DNA of 64,000 nt from Rhodocyclaceae bacterium (GTDB lineage: Bacteria; Pseudomonadota; Gammaproteobacteria; Burkholderiales; Rhodocyclaceae), in NCBI GenBank assembly GCA_016718525.1, contig JADKDD010000002.1, forward strand, positions 930,001 to 994,000, given 5' to 3'. A model generated the notes under the pieces. It was given only the letters and a program-made list of their open reading frames with translations. It searched no databases and was not told the DNA's origin. Shown in pieces: positions 1 to 9,214 of the stretch (position 1 is its first letter; each line of letters begins with the position of its first letter). A program made the translations under genes and the position numbers.

Positions 1-580
1 GCGGTTCATCACTTTTTTCGTCGAGCGCCACCAGATACCAGACACCGGCCTTGAGCACCAGGCCGAGTGGTTTGATCAGTCGATCCGAGACTTTTTTCCA
101 ACTGTCGTAGCGAATCTGTAGTGGCTTCTGGTTCCAGACGGCATGTGCGACAGCTTGCAAATGGGCAGGTGGTGATGCTGCGCGATACCAGTCGATGGGG
201 TCGATATGCAGGCGCTCACTCACGCGAGTGGCATCGACGCGCAGAGACTCAGGAACTGCAGCCAGCATCTTGAGTCGCGCTGAGGCAGAGGCGCTGCCGA
301 GCCCCAGTTCGGTGGCGGCGGCCGGCAATCCGGCCAGCATCAAGGCTTGCGCTTCGTTGTCGGTGAGACCGGTGAGTGTCGTACTCCAACCGGCACGGAG
401 CTGAAAACCGCCATCCCGGCCACGGTCGGACCACACCGGTACGCCTGCTGCCGAAAGCTGATCCATATCGCGCAGGATGGTGCGATACGACACGTCGAGC
501 TCCGCTGCGAGCGCAGTAGCGCTCAACCTGCCGCGAGACTGCAACAACATCAAGATGGACAGTAGTCGACTCGCACGCAT
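1..580 (-). CDS. WYL-domain transcriptional regulator, DeoR/YafY type (3' end outside window)
   Basis: The frame starts at the ATG ending at 580 and stays open to the left edge of the window, so about 193 residues are visible and the C-terminus is missing. The first 60 residues form a winged helix-turn-helix (MRASRLLSILMLLQSRG, then a region with SYRTILRDMDQLSAAG). A WYL-like segment with DWYRA and later VWYLVALD follows. Proteins of this build are ligand- or nucleic-acid-responsive repressors. It is transcribed away from the secreted protein at 667, an arrangement in which such regulators often control the divergent gene; that link is inferred. Confidence 0.85.
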   Translation of the reverse strand, partial: MRASRLLSILMLLQSRGRLSATALAAELDVSYRTILRDMDQLSAAGVPVWSDRGRDGGFQLRAGWSTTLTGLTDNEAQALMLAGLPAAATELGLGSASASARLKMLAAVPESLRVDATRVSERLHIDPIDWYRAASPPAHLQAVAHAVWNQKPLQIRYDSWKKVSDRLIKPLGLVLKAGVWYLVALDEKSDEP

Positions 581-666
581 TTTTTCATCGTAACAAAAAT
601 ACCTGACATGCGGTGTCATGTATCGGGAGCTAGTCTGTCAATTCCTTCATAGCCTCGGGAGTTGGA

Positions 667-1278
667 ATGTCCAAACCAGTCAGTAATTTCGGCAGTCGCA
701 CGCAATCGCGAGTCAGCCCTTTCAAACTTTTCATTGCTGGAGTCATCTTTCTTATGTCCAACAACGCCACCATTGCAATCGCCGCGACGCCTGCGCCGGG
801 GGCTTATCCCACTGCGCAAGAGGGCTTTCAGTTTCTTGAAGGGAGCTGGCGTATTCACAACCGGCAACTCAAGCAGCCCTTGAGTTCGCGCGAAGAGTGG
901 ATCGAGTACCAGGCTTTTGGTCGATTCATCACTTTACTGGACGGGTTGGTCAGCGTCGAGGAATTGCGTAACGCCATGGGCGAGCCGTTTGGTGGCGCCA
1001 TGCGCACGTTTGATCGCGAAAAGCGGGTATGGTCGGACGCGTGGGTATCGGCACGTGACGGCGTGCTTCAGCTTCCGAGCTTCGGCAGTTTCGCCGGTGA
1101 CGTAGGTACCTTCATTGCTGAAGATACTTTTGACGACAAGCCGGTACTTGCGCGCGGAATCTGGCGCCGGGTGTCAAAGAATCATGTGATTTGGGAGCAG
1201 GCGCTTTCACTCGACAAGGGTGCGACCTGGCAAACCAACTGGATCATGAACTTCGAACGGACTGAACCGCAGCCGTGA
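667..1278 (+). CDS. exported DUF1579-like hypothetical protein
   Basis: 203 residues. After a short charged N-terminus there is a hydrophobic stretch (LFIAGVIFLM, about residues 21-30) and an Ala-rich junction near residue 40, consistent with export. The mature part has the pattern of small beta-barrel proteins of the DUF1579 kind: FLEGSWRIH near its start, then repeated W-containing strands (VWSDAW, GIWRRV, TWQTNWIM). GGAG lies just upstream of the ATG. It is divergent from the WYL regulator and ends 5 bases before the convergent ntrC. The function is unknown and the family assignment is tentative. Confidence 0.65.
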   Translation: MSKPVSNFGSRTQSRVSPFKLFIAGVIFLMSNNATIAIAATPAPGAYPTAQEGFQFLEGSWRIHNRQLKQPLSSREEWIEYQAFGRFITLLDGLVSVEELRNAMGEPFGGAMRTFDREKRVWSDAWVSARDGVLQLPSFGSFAGDVGTFIAEDTFDDKPVLARGIWRRVSKNHVIWEQALSLDKGATWQTNWIMNFERTEPQP

Positions 1279-1283
1279 GCTGA

Positions 1284-2684
1284 CTACGCCGATTTATCGT
1301 CGTCGATGCCCAGCTCCTGAATTTTCCGGGTGATGGTGTTGCGCCCCATTCCCAACAGGTTTGCGGCCTCGATACGCCGTCCGCCGGTGGCTTTCAGCGC
1401 CTGTCGGATGACAGTTATTTCAAAGTCACGGTTGGCAATTTTGTAGACTTCTCCCGGCTTGGCAGCGATCAATCGGTCCGTTTCCGCAGCCAGTGCATCC
1501 TGCCAGCCGAGATGAATTTGTCGGTGGGAAACATCGTGCATTTCGGGCGGCAAGTCGGACACGTCGATGCTCTGTCCCGGTGCCATGACGGTGAGCCAGT
1601 GGCACAAGTTCTCCAACTGACGGACGTTGCCGGGGAAATCGAAACTTTGCAGATAACTTACGGCGGCATCGGTCAAGCGCTTAGGGTCGCCGCCCAGTTC
1701 CAATGCACTCTTGCGCAGGAAGTGTCGCGCCAACAGCGGAATGTCATCAGCGCGCTCGCGCAGTGCCGGCAAGCGCAAACGAATGACGTTCAGCCGGTGA
1801 AACAGATCTTCGCGGAACAGCCCGGCTTTGACCCGGTCTTCCAGATGTTGATGGGTCGCGGCAATCACCCGGACATTGGCTTTCACCGGGTTGTGCCCGC
1901 CGACGCGATAGTAGTGTCCATCGGACAAAACACGCAAAAGCCGCGTCTGGAGCTCGGCCGGCATGTCGCCGATTTCGTCGAGGAACAGGGTGCCGCCCTC
2001 GGCCTGCTCAAAACGCCCGCGTCGTGCGGCAGACGCACCGGTAAAGGCCCCTTTTTCGTGCCCGAAAAGCTCGGATTCCAACAGGTCACGCGGAATGGCA
2101 GCGGTGTTAATCGCAATAAACGGCATGTTTTTGCGCGGACTGTGCCGGTGCAATGCGTGCGCGACCAGTTCCTTACCACTGCCGGATTCGCCGTTGATCA
2201 ACACCGTAGCATGTGACTGCGATAAACGTCCGATGGCGCGGAAAACCTCCTGCATGGCCACACCCTGCCCAAGAATCTCGGGCACATCGCTGATTTCTTC
2301 AGTCGCCCCGTTTTGGTGCATCGCTTGTGCGATCGCGCGCTGAACCAACTCAACGGCCTGATCAACGTCGAAGGGCTTTGGCAAATACTCAAACGCTCCG
2401 CCCTGAAACGCCGAAACAGCTGAATCAAGGTCGGAGTAGGCGGTCATGATGATGGCCGGGAGTTCGGGGTGGCTTTCCTTGACCACCTTGAGCAAATCCA
2501 GACCGCTGGTACCGGGCATGCGAATGTCCGACATCAACGCACAGGGCGTTTCCCCGGCAGCCAATGCCAACAATGCTTCATCCGCGGTGGCAAAGCTGCG
2601 ACAGGCGATGCTTTCACGGCCCAAGGCCTTTTCCAGCACCCAGCGAATGCTGCGGTCGTCGTCAATTATCCAGACAGGTTTCAT
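1284..2684 (-). CDS. glnG: nitrogen regulation response regulator NtrC
   Basis: 466 residues, full length for NtrC. Order: receiver domain 1-120 with the phospho-acceptor Asp in MSDIRMPGTSG; AAA+ sigma-54 activator domain about 140-380 with Walker A GESGSGKE and the GAFTGA loop that contacts sigma-54; C-terminal Fis-type helix-turn-helix (RIEAANLLGMGRNTITRKI). When phosphorylated by NtrB under nitrogen limitation it activates sigma-54 promoters such as the one before glnA in this window. It overlaps the end of ntrB by 4 bases, so the two are translationally coupled. Confidence 0.97.
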   Translation of the reverse strand: MKPVWIIDDDRSIRWVLEKALGRESIACRSFATADEALLALAAGETPCALMSDIRMPGTSGLDLLKVVKESHPELPAIIMTAYSDLDSAVSAFQGGAFEYLPKPFDVDQAVELVQRAIAQAMHQNGATEEISDVPEILGQGVAMQEVFRAIGRLSQSHATVLINGESGSGKELVAHALHRHSPRKNMPFIAINTAAIPRDLLESELFGHEKGAFTGASAARRGRFEQAEGGTLFLDEIGDMPAELQTRLLRVLSDGHYYRVGGHNPVKANVRVIAATHQHLEDRVKAGLFREDLFHRLNVIRLRLPALRERADDIPLLARHFLRKSALELGGDPKRLTDAAVSYLQSFDFPGNVRQLENLCHWLTVMAPGQSIDVSDLPPEMHDVSHRQIHLGWQDALAAETDRLIAAKPGEVYKIANRDFEITVIRQALKATGGRRIEAANLLGMGRNTITRKIQELGIDDDKSA

Positions 2685-3811
2685 GTTTCGGTTCCAGTAG
2701 CGCTTACATTACTCGTCGCCGGTCGCTCAGGGTTGAGCGGCAGGCATATTGAAAAACAGGTGTTACCCGGACGCGAGCTGACCTCGATCGTTCCGCCATG
2801 TTGTTGAACGAAACTTTGCGCCAAGGTCAAACCAAGCCCACTGCCGTTTTCGCGACCCGACACCAACGGGTAGAAAATTCGATCGCGGATGGCCTCCGGA
2901 ATTCCCGGTCCGTTGTCTATCACTTGCAATTCGAGTGCCAGCCGGTAATGACGTTTGACCAGGGTAACGTGGCGCGCCGCCCGGGTGCGAAAGATGATTT
3001 CGCCCGGACTCGTTGGTACCTTCTGGTTGCCGGAAATGGCTTGCGCTGCATTGCGGGCAATGTTGAGTATTGCCTGGATGAGCTGCTCGCGATCGCCGGT
3101 AATATCGGGCAGTGAAGTGTCGTAATCCCGCTGTACGCGGATGTCGTGGAACTCGGCGTGGATCAAGCGTCTGACCCGCTCCAGAATTTCGTGAATATTG
3201 ACTTGAGCTGCTTGCATAGCCCGATGCGACGAGAGTAAGCGCTGCATCAGGTCTTGCAAGCGGTCAGCTTCCTTGATGATGACTTGAGTGTATTCACGCA
3301 GTGGCGCCGACGACAATTCGCGCTCGAGCAGCTGCGCCGAACCACGAATTCCACCCAAGGGATTCTTTATTTCATGGGCGAGGTTGCGCACCAGTTCGCG
3401 ACTGACCTGCTGCTGCTGTGCCAACTGCTCTTCGCGTGCCGCCTTGAGCTGTTGGTCAATCGGCCGAAATTCCAGCAACAATCGGGAGTTGCCAGCCTCA
3501 ACTGGCGTCACCGTGCAATCCGCGTGAAACGGGTCGTTGGCTTCGTTCCGGCGCAGCGCGATATTCAGGTTGTGACCGGTATAGCTCCAGTTGTTCTTCA
3601 AGGCGTTGTCGAGCGCTGACGCCAGCTCCTGCGGGTGCCCGACCAGGCTGGCCAAAGGACGCCCGACAACGTGCCGCAAACTGACCGAGAAGAGGTTCTC
3701 TGCCGCCGGATTCAGGTGCCGTATGTGCAATTCTGCATCAACCAATACAACGGCACAGGAGAGAAGATCGAGCCCGTTAAAGGCGCTTGGTGGAGTTATT
3801 GGATTCATCAT
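2681..3811 (-). CDS. glnL: nitrogen regulation sensor kinase NtrB
   Basis: Histidine kinase/phosphatase that sets NtrC phosphorylation in response to PII. It has an N-terminal PAS domain (LNPAAENLFSVS), an H-box with the phosphorylated His (LAHEIKNPLGGIRGSAQ) and an ATPase domain with N box (NIARNAAQA), G1 (DNGPGIP) and G2 (GSGLGLTLA). I start it at the double ATG ending at 3811, because PPSAFNGLDLL is the usual beginning of the family; a GTG ending at 3844 in the same frame is possible. It lies in the glnA-DUF4124-ntrB-ntrC series, all on one strand. Confidence 0.95.
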   Translation of the reverse strand: MMNPITPPSAFNGLDLLSCAVVLVDAELHIRHLNPAAENLFSVSLRHVVGRPLASLVGHPQELASALDNALKNNWSYTGHNLNIALRRNEANDPFHADCTVTPVEAGNSRLLLEFRPIDQQLKAAREEQLAQQQQVSRELVRNLAHEIKNPLGGIRGSAQLLERELSSAPLREYTQVIIKEADRLQDLMQRLLSSHRAMQAAQVNIHEILERVRRLIHAEFHDIRVQRDYDTSLPDITGDREQLIQAILNIARNAAQAISGNQKVPTSPGEIIFRTRAARHVTLVKRHYRLALELQVIDNGPGIPEAIRDRIFYPLVSGRENGSGLGLTLAQSFVQQHGGTIEVSSRPGNTCFSICLPLNPERPATSNVSATGTET

Positions 3812-3850
3812 AGATTGATGGTGCAAGAAACGCACCACACCCACGCGGCA

Positions 3851-4342
3851 TCACCGTAAGCGGGCAATTTCCTTATTGAGCGCTTCAATGTTGCGCTCAT
3901 GCAAGGCAATGCTGTCTTGCAATGCTTTGCGTGCCTCAGGCGTCGCTGTTTGGGCTGGCGTCGGGTTCTTCGCCTTTTCCAGAAGCGCTTGTTCGGTCAC
4001 GATTTCACGTTCAAGAATTGCGCGCCGGTCGCTATCCCGACCTTTTTGCTCCGTGCCGCTCACACGAGGGAAGTCTGCGGGTGTCGGTGTTTTGGTCGCG
4101 CCAGTTGGTGCTGGTGCTACGCCGCTGTTAACACTATTTTTGTTCGGGGGCGGCGGCACCGGGACAGAAATTGCCGTGCATTTCTTGTCCTTGACTTTCT
4201 GGTTGGTGTAGAGCATGACACCACCCTCGTCGATGCATTTGTACAGGGTCTGGGAGTTGGGCGCAGAAAATCCGCTGTTCGGCATCAGCACAAGCGAGCA
4301 CATCAAGTTCACCACGACGACTTTGGGCAAAGCTATTTTCAT
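3851..4342 (-). CDS. DUF4124 domain exported protein
   Basis: About 163 residues from the ATG ending at 4342 (MKIALPKVVVVN). That start gives a clean signal peptide ending near SGFSA; the longer frame to 4399 would put polar residues first and run through the glnA terminator. A DUF4124 motif follows (LYKCIDEGGVMLYTNQ), then a Pro/Thr-rich linker and a C-terminal coiled coil (ILEREIVTEQALLEKA ... IEALNKEIARL). The linker holds a copy of the dispersed 25-base element, read as NSGVAPAPTG. A small envelope protein is often found between glnA and ntrB in this group; its role is unknown. Confidence 0.8.
   Translation of the reverse strand: MKIALPKVVVVNLMCSLVLMPNSGFSAPNSQTLYKCIDEGGVMLYTNQKVKDKKCTAISVPVPPPPNKNSVNSGVAPAPTGATKTPTPADFPRVSGTEQKGRDSDRRAILEREIVTEQALLEKAKNPTPAQTATPEARKALQDSIALHERNIEALNKEIARLR
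4102..4126 (-). repeat. dispersed 25-base element, copy 1 (inside DUF4124 gene)
   Basis: On the minus strand it reads AGCGGCGT, spacer AGCAC, then CAGCACCAACTG. It lies in frame in the Pro-rich linker of the DUF4124 protein and encodes SGVAPAPTG. One base differs from the consensus left block. Confidence 0.85.
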
Positions 4343-4382
4343 GTGGCGGAGTCTAGCGCTAAGGGTAATTGTGGTCCAAGAA

Positions 4383-4409
4383 AAAAGGACGGGCATCACC
4401 CGTCCTTTT
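4383..4409. terminator. rho-independent terminator between glnA and the DUF4124 gene
   Basis: A perfect 11-bp stem, AAAAGGACGGG against CCCGTCCTTTT, closes a 5-base loop. Runs of A before and T after make it usable in both directions. On the minus strand it lies 20 bases past the glnA stop, so most glnA transcripts should end here and ntrBC would depend on read-through or on a promoter close to the DUF4124 start. Confidence 0.9.
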
Positions 4410-4430
4410 CTTTGCTAAATGACTGAATTC

Positions 4431-5840
4431 TTAAACTGAGTAGTACATTTCGAATTCAACCGGGGTAGTGGTCATACGCAGACGGTTCACATCTTCCATC
4501 TTCAGATCAATGTAGGAAGCAATCCAGTCTTCGCTGAAGACACCACCAACCGTCAAGAAAGCATGATCCTTCTTGAGGTTGTCGAGTGCCTCTTCCAGGC
4601 TGGCGCAAACGGTAGGAATCAATGCATCTTCTTCCGGCGGCAAATCGTACAGGTTCTTGTCGGCCGGACCACCCGGATGAATCTTGTTCGCGACGCCGTC
4701 CAGACCAGCCATCATGAGCGCGGAGAAGCACAGGTAGGGATTGGCACCCGGATCCGGGAAACGGGCTTCAACGCGGCGCGCCTTGTCGCTATGCACGAAA
4801 GGAATCCGGATCGAGGCCGAACGGTTCTTCGCCGAATATGCCAGCTTGACCGGTGCTTCATAGTGCGGAACCAGACGCTTGTAGGAGTTGGTCAGCGGAT
4901 TGGTGATCGCGTTCAGCGCTTTAGCGTGTTTGATGATGCCGCCGATGTAGTACAGCGCGAAATCTGAAAGACCGGCGTAGCCGTTACCTGCAAACAGGTT
5001 CTTGCCATCCTTCCAGATCGACTGATGCACGTGCATGCCCGAACCGTTGTCGCCAACGATAGGTTTCGGCATGAAGGTGGCGGTCTTGCCGTAGCTGTGT
5101 GCAACGTTATGCACGATGTATTTCAGCAGCTGTGTCCAGTCCGCGCGCTGAACCAGCGAGCTGAATTTGGTGCCGATTTCGCACTGACCGGCGGTCGCGA
5201 CTTCATGGTGATGAACTTCAACCGGGACGCCGCAAGCTTCAAGTGCCAAGCTCATTTGAGCTCGAATGTCGTTCAGCGAGTCAACCGGCGGGACCGGGAA
5301 ATAGCCGCCTTTGACGCTTGGGCGATGGCCGATATTGCCGCCTTCGAACTTTTGATCCGACGACCACGCGCCTTCTTCGGAATTGATCTTGACGTAGGAC
5401 CCGGACATGTCGGTCTTCCATTCAACCGAATCAAAAATGAAAAACTCCGGCTCGGGGCCAAAGTAAGCGGTGTCGCCAATACCGGACGACTTCAGGTAGG
5501 CTTCAGCGCGTTTGGCGATCGAACGCGGATCGCGGTCGTAGCCTTTGCCGTCGGTCGGCTCGACAACGTCACAGGTCAAGACCAGCGTGGTTTCATCCAT
5601 GAAGGGGTCGATATAGGCGGTCGCGGCATCGGGCATAAGCTGCATATCGGACGCTTGAATTCCCTTCCAGCCGGCAATCGACGAGCCATCAAAGGCGTGG
5701 CCGTCTTCAAATTTCTCCATGCTAAAGGCAGAAACCGGCACGCCGACGTGCTGCTCTTTGCCGCGCGTATCGGTAAAACGGAAGTCCACAAACTTGACTT
5801 CTTTCTCTTGAACCATCTTGATTACGTCTTGGGGCTTCAT
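4431..5840 (-). CDS. glnA: glutamine synthetase, type I
   Basis: 469 residues, the exact length of enterobacterial GlnA. It makes glutamine from glutamate, ammonia and ATP in the cytoplasm as a dodecamer. Family signatures are visible: the N-terminal DGSSIAGW loop, the metal and ATP site (NGSGMHVHQS), the glutamate-binding NRSASIRIP region and the C-terminal NLYDLP, whose Tyr is the adenylylation target in GSI-beta enzymes. It has a sigma-54-type promoter about 70 bases upstream and a strong terminator downstream. GGAG precedes the ATG. Confidence 0.98.
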   Translation of the reverse strand: MKPQDVIKMVQEKEVKFVDFRFTDTRGKEQHVGVPVSAFSMEKFEDGHAFDGSSIAGWKGIQASDMQLMPDAATAYIDPFMDETTLVLTCDVVEPTDGKGYDRDPRSIAKRAEAYLKSSGIGDTAYFGPEPEFFIFDSVEWKTDMSGSYVKINSEEGAWSSDQKFEGGNIGHRPSVKGGYFPVPPVDSLNDIRAQMSLALEACGVPVEVHHHEVATAGQCEIGTKFSSLVQRADWTQLLKYIVHNVAHSYGKTATFMPKPIVGDNGSGMHVHQSIWKDGKNLFAGNGYAGLSDFALYYIGGIIKHAKALNAITNPLTNSYKRLVPHYEAPVKLAYSAKNRSASIRIPFVHSDKARRVEARFPDPGANPYLCFSALMMAGLDGVANKIHPGGPADKNLYDLPPEEDALIPTVCASLEEALDNLKKDHAFLTVGGVFSEDWIASYIDLKMEDVNRLRMTTTPVEFEMYYSV

Positions 5841-5911
5841 GGAATGTCTCCTGAAATTGAAGAATAAACGTGCTGAAAAGGGGTACTTCTTGTTTTAACC
5901 AGAGATATTTA

Positions 5912-5926
5912 GCACCTTGCATGCCA
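5912..5926 (-). promoter_or_regulatory. sigma-54 promoter of glnA
   Basis: On the minus strand the bases read TGGCATGCAAGGTGC. This gives the -24 GG and -12 GC with the canonical ten-base gap (consensus TGGCACG-N4-TTGC; two mismatches). The predicted start lies about 60 bases before the glnA ATG. Upstream, between about 5975 and 6100, several TGGTGC or TGCACC half-sites resemble halves of the NtrC box, but no full palindrome is present. With ntrBC downstream, NtrC control is the expected logic. Confidence 0.75.
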
Positions 5927-6085
5927 GACACACAACCGAACCAGACGTTAGAGGCATTACTCGTTGAAATTCAAGGACTGGTGCGGGTCTGCGGGTGGAA
6001 CAGCGGAATTTTGCCACAAGATCATGGTGCCTGCCTCGTTCTGTCCGGAACATCCATGCACCAAAACAAGGCGTCAAAAAACAGA

Positions 6086-7285
6086 TTAGCCCATGTTTGG
6101 TGCGTTTCGATCAAAGAGCTGATAACTGACTCGAATTGTCTTGAACCAGCGGCTTGTTTTTGGATCACCCGGCAGGTTTTTCAAAACGACGCCGCGAGCG
6201 GCCAAATTCGCTGCGCTGGCCGGTCCCAGCGTCAGTTCGGCTTCAACGGAATTATCCAGGTAGTGCAGCACCAGGCGGTCATCCGGGGCCAAGGGCTGGC
6301 CCATCCATTGCTCCAGTTGCGCAGTCAGCACGGGTCTGTCTGGAACTGCAACCTCCGGGTTTGTCGGCTCGATATCGTCTTCAGCATCGACGTGGACCAG
6401 AACGTCCAGGACCTCGCCGTGTTTCTCCAGAACCCTGGCACGAGCCTGCTCTGCAATACGATGCCCTTCAGACACGCTGATCCGGGAATCTACGCGCACA
6501 TGTGCATCAACCAGCACTTGATGCGCCATGCGCCGGGTACGCAACTCGTGCAGATCAAGCACCCCTGAGGTTTGCGAAATGGTGGCGCGCAACGCGGCGA
6601 CTTCGTGATCGGAGAGTCCGGTGTCGATCAGTTCCTGTGTCGCATCCCACGCAAAACGCAGGCCGACGCGGGCAATCATCGCACCAACAATAATTGCGGC
6701 GATCGCATCCGCGATCGGGAATCCGGCCAACGATGCGCCGATGCCAACGGCGACCACCAGGGACGACAGCGCATCGGCTCTGGCATGCCAGGCATTTGCC
6801 ACCAGCATTGGTGAGCGAAGTCGCTCGGCAATCGCCAGCATGTAACGAAACAAAGCTTCCTTGCCGGCAAGGGTCGCCAACGCCGCCCACATTGCTGCCA
6901 TCGCTACCGGCGGCAGGCTGTCGAGATTCGCCACTCGCTGCGCCGCAGCGATCAAAATGCCGCCCCCGGTGACCGTCAGCAACAGCCCGAGTACCAGAGA
7001 CGCGGCGGTCTCATAGCGTCCATGTCCGTAGGGGTGTTCCGCGTCTGCCGCCTCACCGCCTTTGTGGTTGGCCACCAGTACGAAAGCATCGGCGACAATG
7101 TCCGACAGGGTGTGAATGGCATCGGCAATCAGGCTTTGTGAGTGCGCCCAAAAACCGACAATCAGTTGCATCGTGGTCAGTATTACATTGACCCCAACAC
7201 TGACCAACGTCACTCGCCGCCCTTCGCCCTGGCGCTGCGCGGCGATGGCTGTTTTTGCGGAGCTTGGGGGCGGGTTGGTCATCAT
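6086..7285 (-). CDS. cation diffusion facilitator family transporter
   Basis: 399 residues. The N-terminal half has the CDF membrane domain: several hydrophobic helices with the metal-site pattern HTLSDIVAD (TM2) and later HARADALSS (TM5), each supplying His and Asp ligands. The C-terminal half is the cytoplasmic ferredoxin-like domain with DAHVRVD and LVHVDAEDD. It would export divalent metals such as zinc, iron or cobalt in exchange for protons. The extra 60 or so C-terminal residues go beyond the minimal FieF length. Divergent from nadA; the substrate cannot be told from sequence. Confidence 0.9.
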   Translation of the reverse strand: MMTNPPPSSAKTAIAAQRQGEGRRVTLVSVGVNVILTTMQLIVGFWAHSQSLIADAIHTLSDIVADAFVLVANHKGGEAADAEHPYGHGRYETAASLVLGLLLTVTGGGILIAAAQRVANLDSLPPVAMAAMWAALATLAGKEALFRYMLAIAERLRSPMLVANAWHARADALSSLVVAVGIGASLAGFPIADAIAAIIVGAMIARVGLRFAWDATQELIDTGLSDHEVAALRATISQTSGVLDLHELRTRRMAHQVLVDAHVRVDSRISVSEGHRIAEQARARVLEKHGEVLDVLVHVDAEDDIEPTNPEVAVPDRPVLTAQLEQWMGQPLAPDDRLVLHYLDNSVEAELTLGPASAANLAARGVVLKNLPGDPKTSRWFKTIRVSYQLFDRNAPNMG

Positions 7286-7342
7286 TGCAAGGCTATACTT
7301 GTTTCATTGCCATTCTAATGGTCTTACTTGCTGCGCCGGACT

Positions 7343-8440
7343 ATGCAAACTGCAACCATTGCCTTCGATCGTTTTAATCAACTTGCTGACCAGGATGCCG
7401 GCGAACGAATTCGTGTGGCCCGCGAAAAACTCGGCAAGGATGTCGTCTTGCTGTGTCACCACTATCAGCGTGCCGATGTTTATGCTCATGCCGACATCAC
7501 CGGCGACTCTCTCAAACTTTCGCGTCTGGCGTCAACCTTCGATGCCAAAAACATCGTTTTTTGCGGCGTGCATTTCATGGCCGAAGTTGCGGATATTCTT
7601 TCGCGTCCTGAGCAGATATCGATCCTCCCTGATCTGGCTGCGGGCTGCTCTATGGCCGACATGGCCAACCTGGCCAAGGTAGAGCGATGCTGGCGTGAGC
7701 TCGCCACGGTGCTCAATCCCGACGAGAAAATTACGCCAGTCACCTACATTAATTCTGCGGCCGATTTGAAAGCGTTTTGCGGCGAGCACGGGGGCATTGT
7801 CTGCACTTCGTCGAACGCCACCAAAATTCTCGAATGGTCTTTTGCGCAGCGCGAGAAAGTCCTGTTTTTCCCGGACCAGCATTTGGGTCGCTGGAGCGGC
7901 TACAAGATGGGAATTCCCCTTGATGACATGGTGATCTGGAACCCGGATCTGGAAATGGGAGGGCTGACACGTGAGCAAATCGTGCGTGCAAAAATAATTC
8001 TATGGCACGGTTATTGTTCAGTTCATCAAATGTTTCAACCGCGCGACATCATCAAGTTTCGCAATCAATACCCTGACGGCATCGTGATTTCGCATCCCGA
8101 ATGCAGTTTTGAAGTTTGCAAACAATCCGACTACATCGGCAGCACGGAATCAATTCTGCAAACGGTCAAGGCCGCGCCACCGAATACCCGTTGGCTGGTT
8201 GGCACGGAGTTGAATCTGGTCAATCGCCTGGCCGAAGAAGTGAAACACGAAGGCAAGATTGTGCAGTTCATGGCCAGCACGATATGCATGTGCTCGACCA
8301 TGCAGCGGATTGATCCACAGCACCTGGCGTGGACACTGGAAAATCTTGCCGAAGGCAAGGTGGTCAATCAAATCAAAGTCCCCGAACATGAAGCAGTGCG
8401 CGCCAAAATTGCGCTGGAGCGCATGCTGACCGTATCGTGA
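7343..8440 (+). CDS. nadA: quinolinate synthase A
   Basis: Condenses iminoaspartate with dihydroxyacetone phosphate to quinolinate, the second step of de novo NAD synthesis. About 365 residues from the ATG at 7343 (MQTATIAFDRF); a start 15 bases earlier is possible. The three cysteines for the [4Fe-4S] cluster are in GGIVCTSSNA, SHPECSFEV and the C-terminal TICMCSTM. The active-site CHHYQRADVY and the GDSLKLSRLA segment are intact. A dispersed 25-base element lies directly after the gene. Confidence 0.97.
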   Translation: MQTATIAFDRFNQLADQDAGERIRVAREKLGKDVVLLCHHYQRADVYAHADITGDSLKLSRLASTFDAKNIVFCGVHFMAEVADILSRPEQISILPDLAAGCSMADMANLAKVERCWRELATVLNPDEKITPVTYINSAADLKAFCGEHGGIVCTSSNATKILEWSFAQREKVLFFPDQHLGRWSGYKMGIPLDDMVIWNPDLEMGGLTREQIVRAKIILWHGYCSVHQMFQPRDIIKFRNQYPDGIVISHPECSFEVCKQSDYIGSTESILQTVKAAPPNTRWLVGTELNLVNRLAEEVKHEGKIVQFMASTICMCSTMQRIDPQHLAWTLENLAEGKVVNQIKVPEHEAVRAKIALERMLTVS

Positions 8441-8468
8441 TGCTGAACCACGCGTTGCTGCCTTAAAT

Positions 8469-8493
8469 AACGCCGTCCTCTCAGCACCAACTG
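8469..8493 (+). repeat. dispersed 25-base element, copy 2 (nadA-yhhQ gap)
   Basis: AACGCCGT, spacer CCTCT, then CAGCACCAACTG. It ends only 7 bases before the ATG of the next gene, so it occupies the place where a ribosome-binding site should be. The bases after it (ACAAACGATGA) nearly match those after copy 3. Confidence 0.9.
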
Positions 8494-8500
8494 ACAAACG

Positions 8501-9211
8501 ATGAATTCCACCGCGCGCACCTATCGCTACTACGATTTCGTGATGGCTGCGTTCGTCTGTGTGCTGCTCTGTTCCAATCTGATCGGCGCAGCCAAGGCCG
8601 CGCAAATCACCCTGCCACTGGTAGGTGAAGTCAGCTTTTCGGCCGGAGTTTTGTTCTTTCCGATCTCGTATATTTTTGGCGATATCCTGACCGAGGTTTA
8701 TGGTTACGGTCGGGATCGCCGTGTCGTCTGGGCAGGGTTTGGCGCACTGGTGTTTGCCGGCATCATGGCCGCTATTGTGGTCGCCTTGCCGCCGGTGCCG
8801 GATGATTTCAATCGGTCCTACCAGGCGCATGTAGAAGGCGTGTTCGGCAACACCTGGCGGATCGTTGCCGGGTCGATGATCGCCTTTTGGTGTGGCAGTT
8901 TCACCAACAGTTATGTCATGGCGAAAATGAAAATATGGAGTCAGGGGCGTCATCTCTGGATGCGTACCATTGGTTCGACAATGGTTGGCGAGGCCGTCGA
9001 CTCGGGTCTGTTTTATGTGATCGCCTTTTACGGTATTTGGCCGGACGCTCAGGTCGCGCTCATTGCCATGACGCAATACATACTGAAAACCGGCTGGGAA
9101 ATCGTCATGACGCCGTTAACTTATCGCGTGGTAGCGTTCCTGAAGCGTGCCGAGGACGAGGATTGGTACGATACGAATACCAACTTCACACCATTTCGCG
9201 TGCGGGTCTGA
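8501..9211 (+). CDS. queuosine precursor transporter, YhhQ/VUT family
   Basis: 236 residues and six or so hydrophobic helices. The family signature is clear: RYYDFVMAAFVCVLLCSNLIG at the start, FPISYIFGDILTEVYGYGRDRR in the middle and TIGSTMVGEAVDSGLFY later. These inner-membrane proteins import 7-deazaguanine precursors (preQ0/preQ1) for queuosine in tRNA. No good Shine-Dalgarno is seen, because the dispersed element covers that position. Confidence 0.92.
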   Translation: MNSTARTYRYYDFVMAAFVCVLLCSNLIGAAKAAQITLPLVGEVSFSAGVLFFPISYIFGDILTEVYGYGRDRRVVWAGFGALVFAGIMAAIVVALPPVPDDFNRSYQAHVEGVFGNTWRIVAGSMIAFWCGSFTNSYVMAKMKIWSQGRHLWMRTIGSTMVGEAVDSGLFYVIAFYGIWPDAQVALIAMTQYILKTGWEIVMTPLTYRVVAFLKRAEDEDWYDTNTNFTPFRVRV

Positions 9212-9214
9212 TCC

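Noticed and set aside
5975..6100. NtrC-binding boxes upstream of glnA
   Set aside because: Only half-sites are present; no full TGCACC-N5-GGTGCA palindrome could be found, so I do not list them as features.
5870..6568. 232-codon plus-strand frame upstream of glnA and over the CDF gene
   Set aside because: It runs through the glnA promoter and antisense to the CDF C-terminus, and has no recognisable domain.
8150..9076. 308-codon open frame antisense to nadA and yhhQ
   Set aside because: Shadow of two conserved genes; its His/Arg-rich composition reflects the complement of coding DNA.
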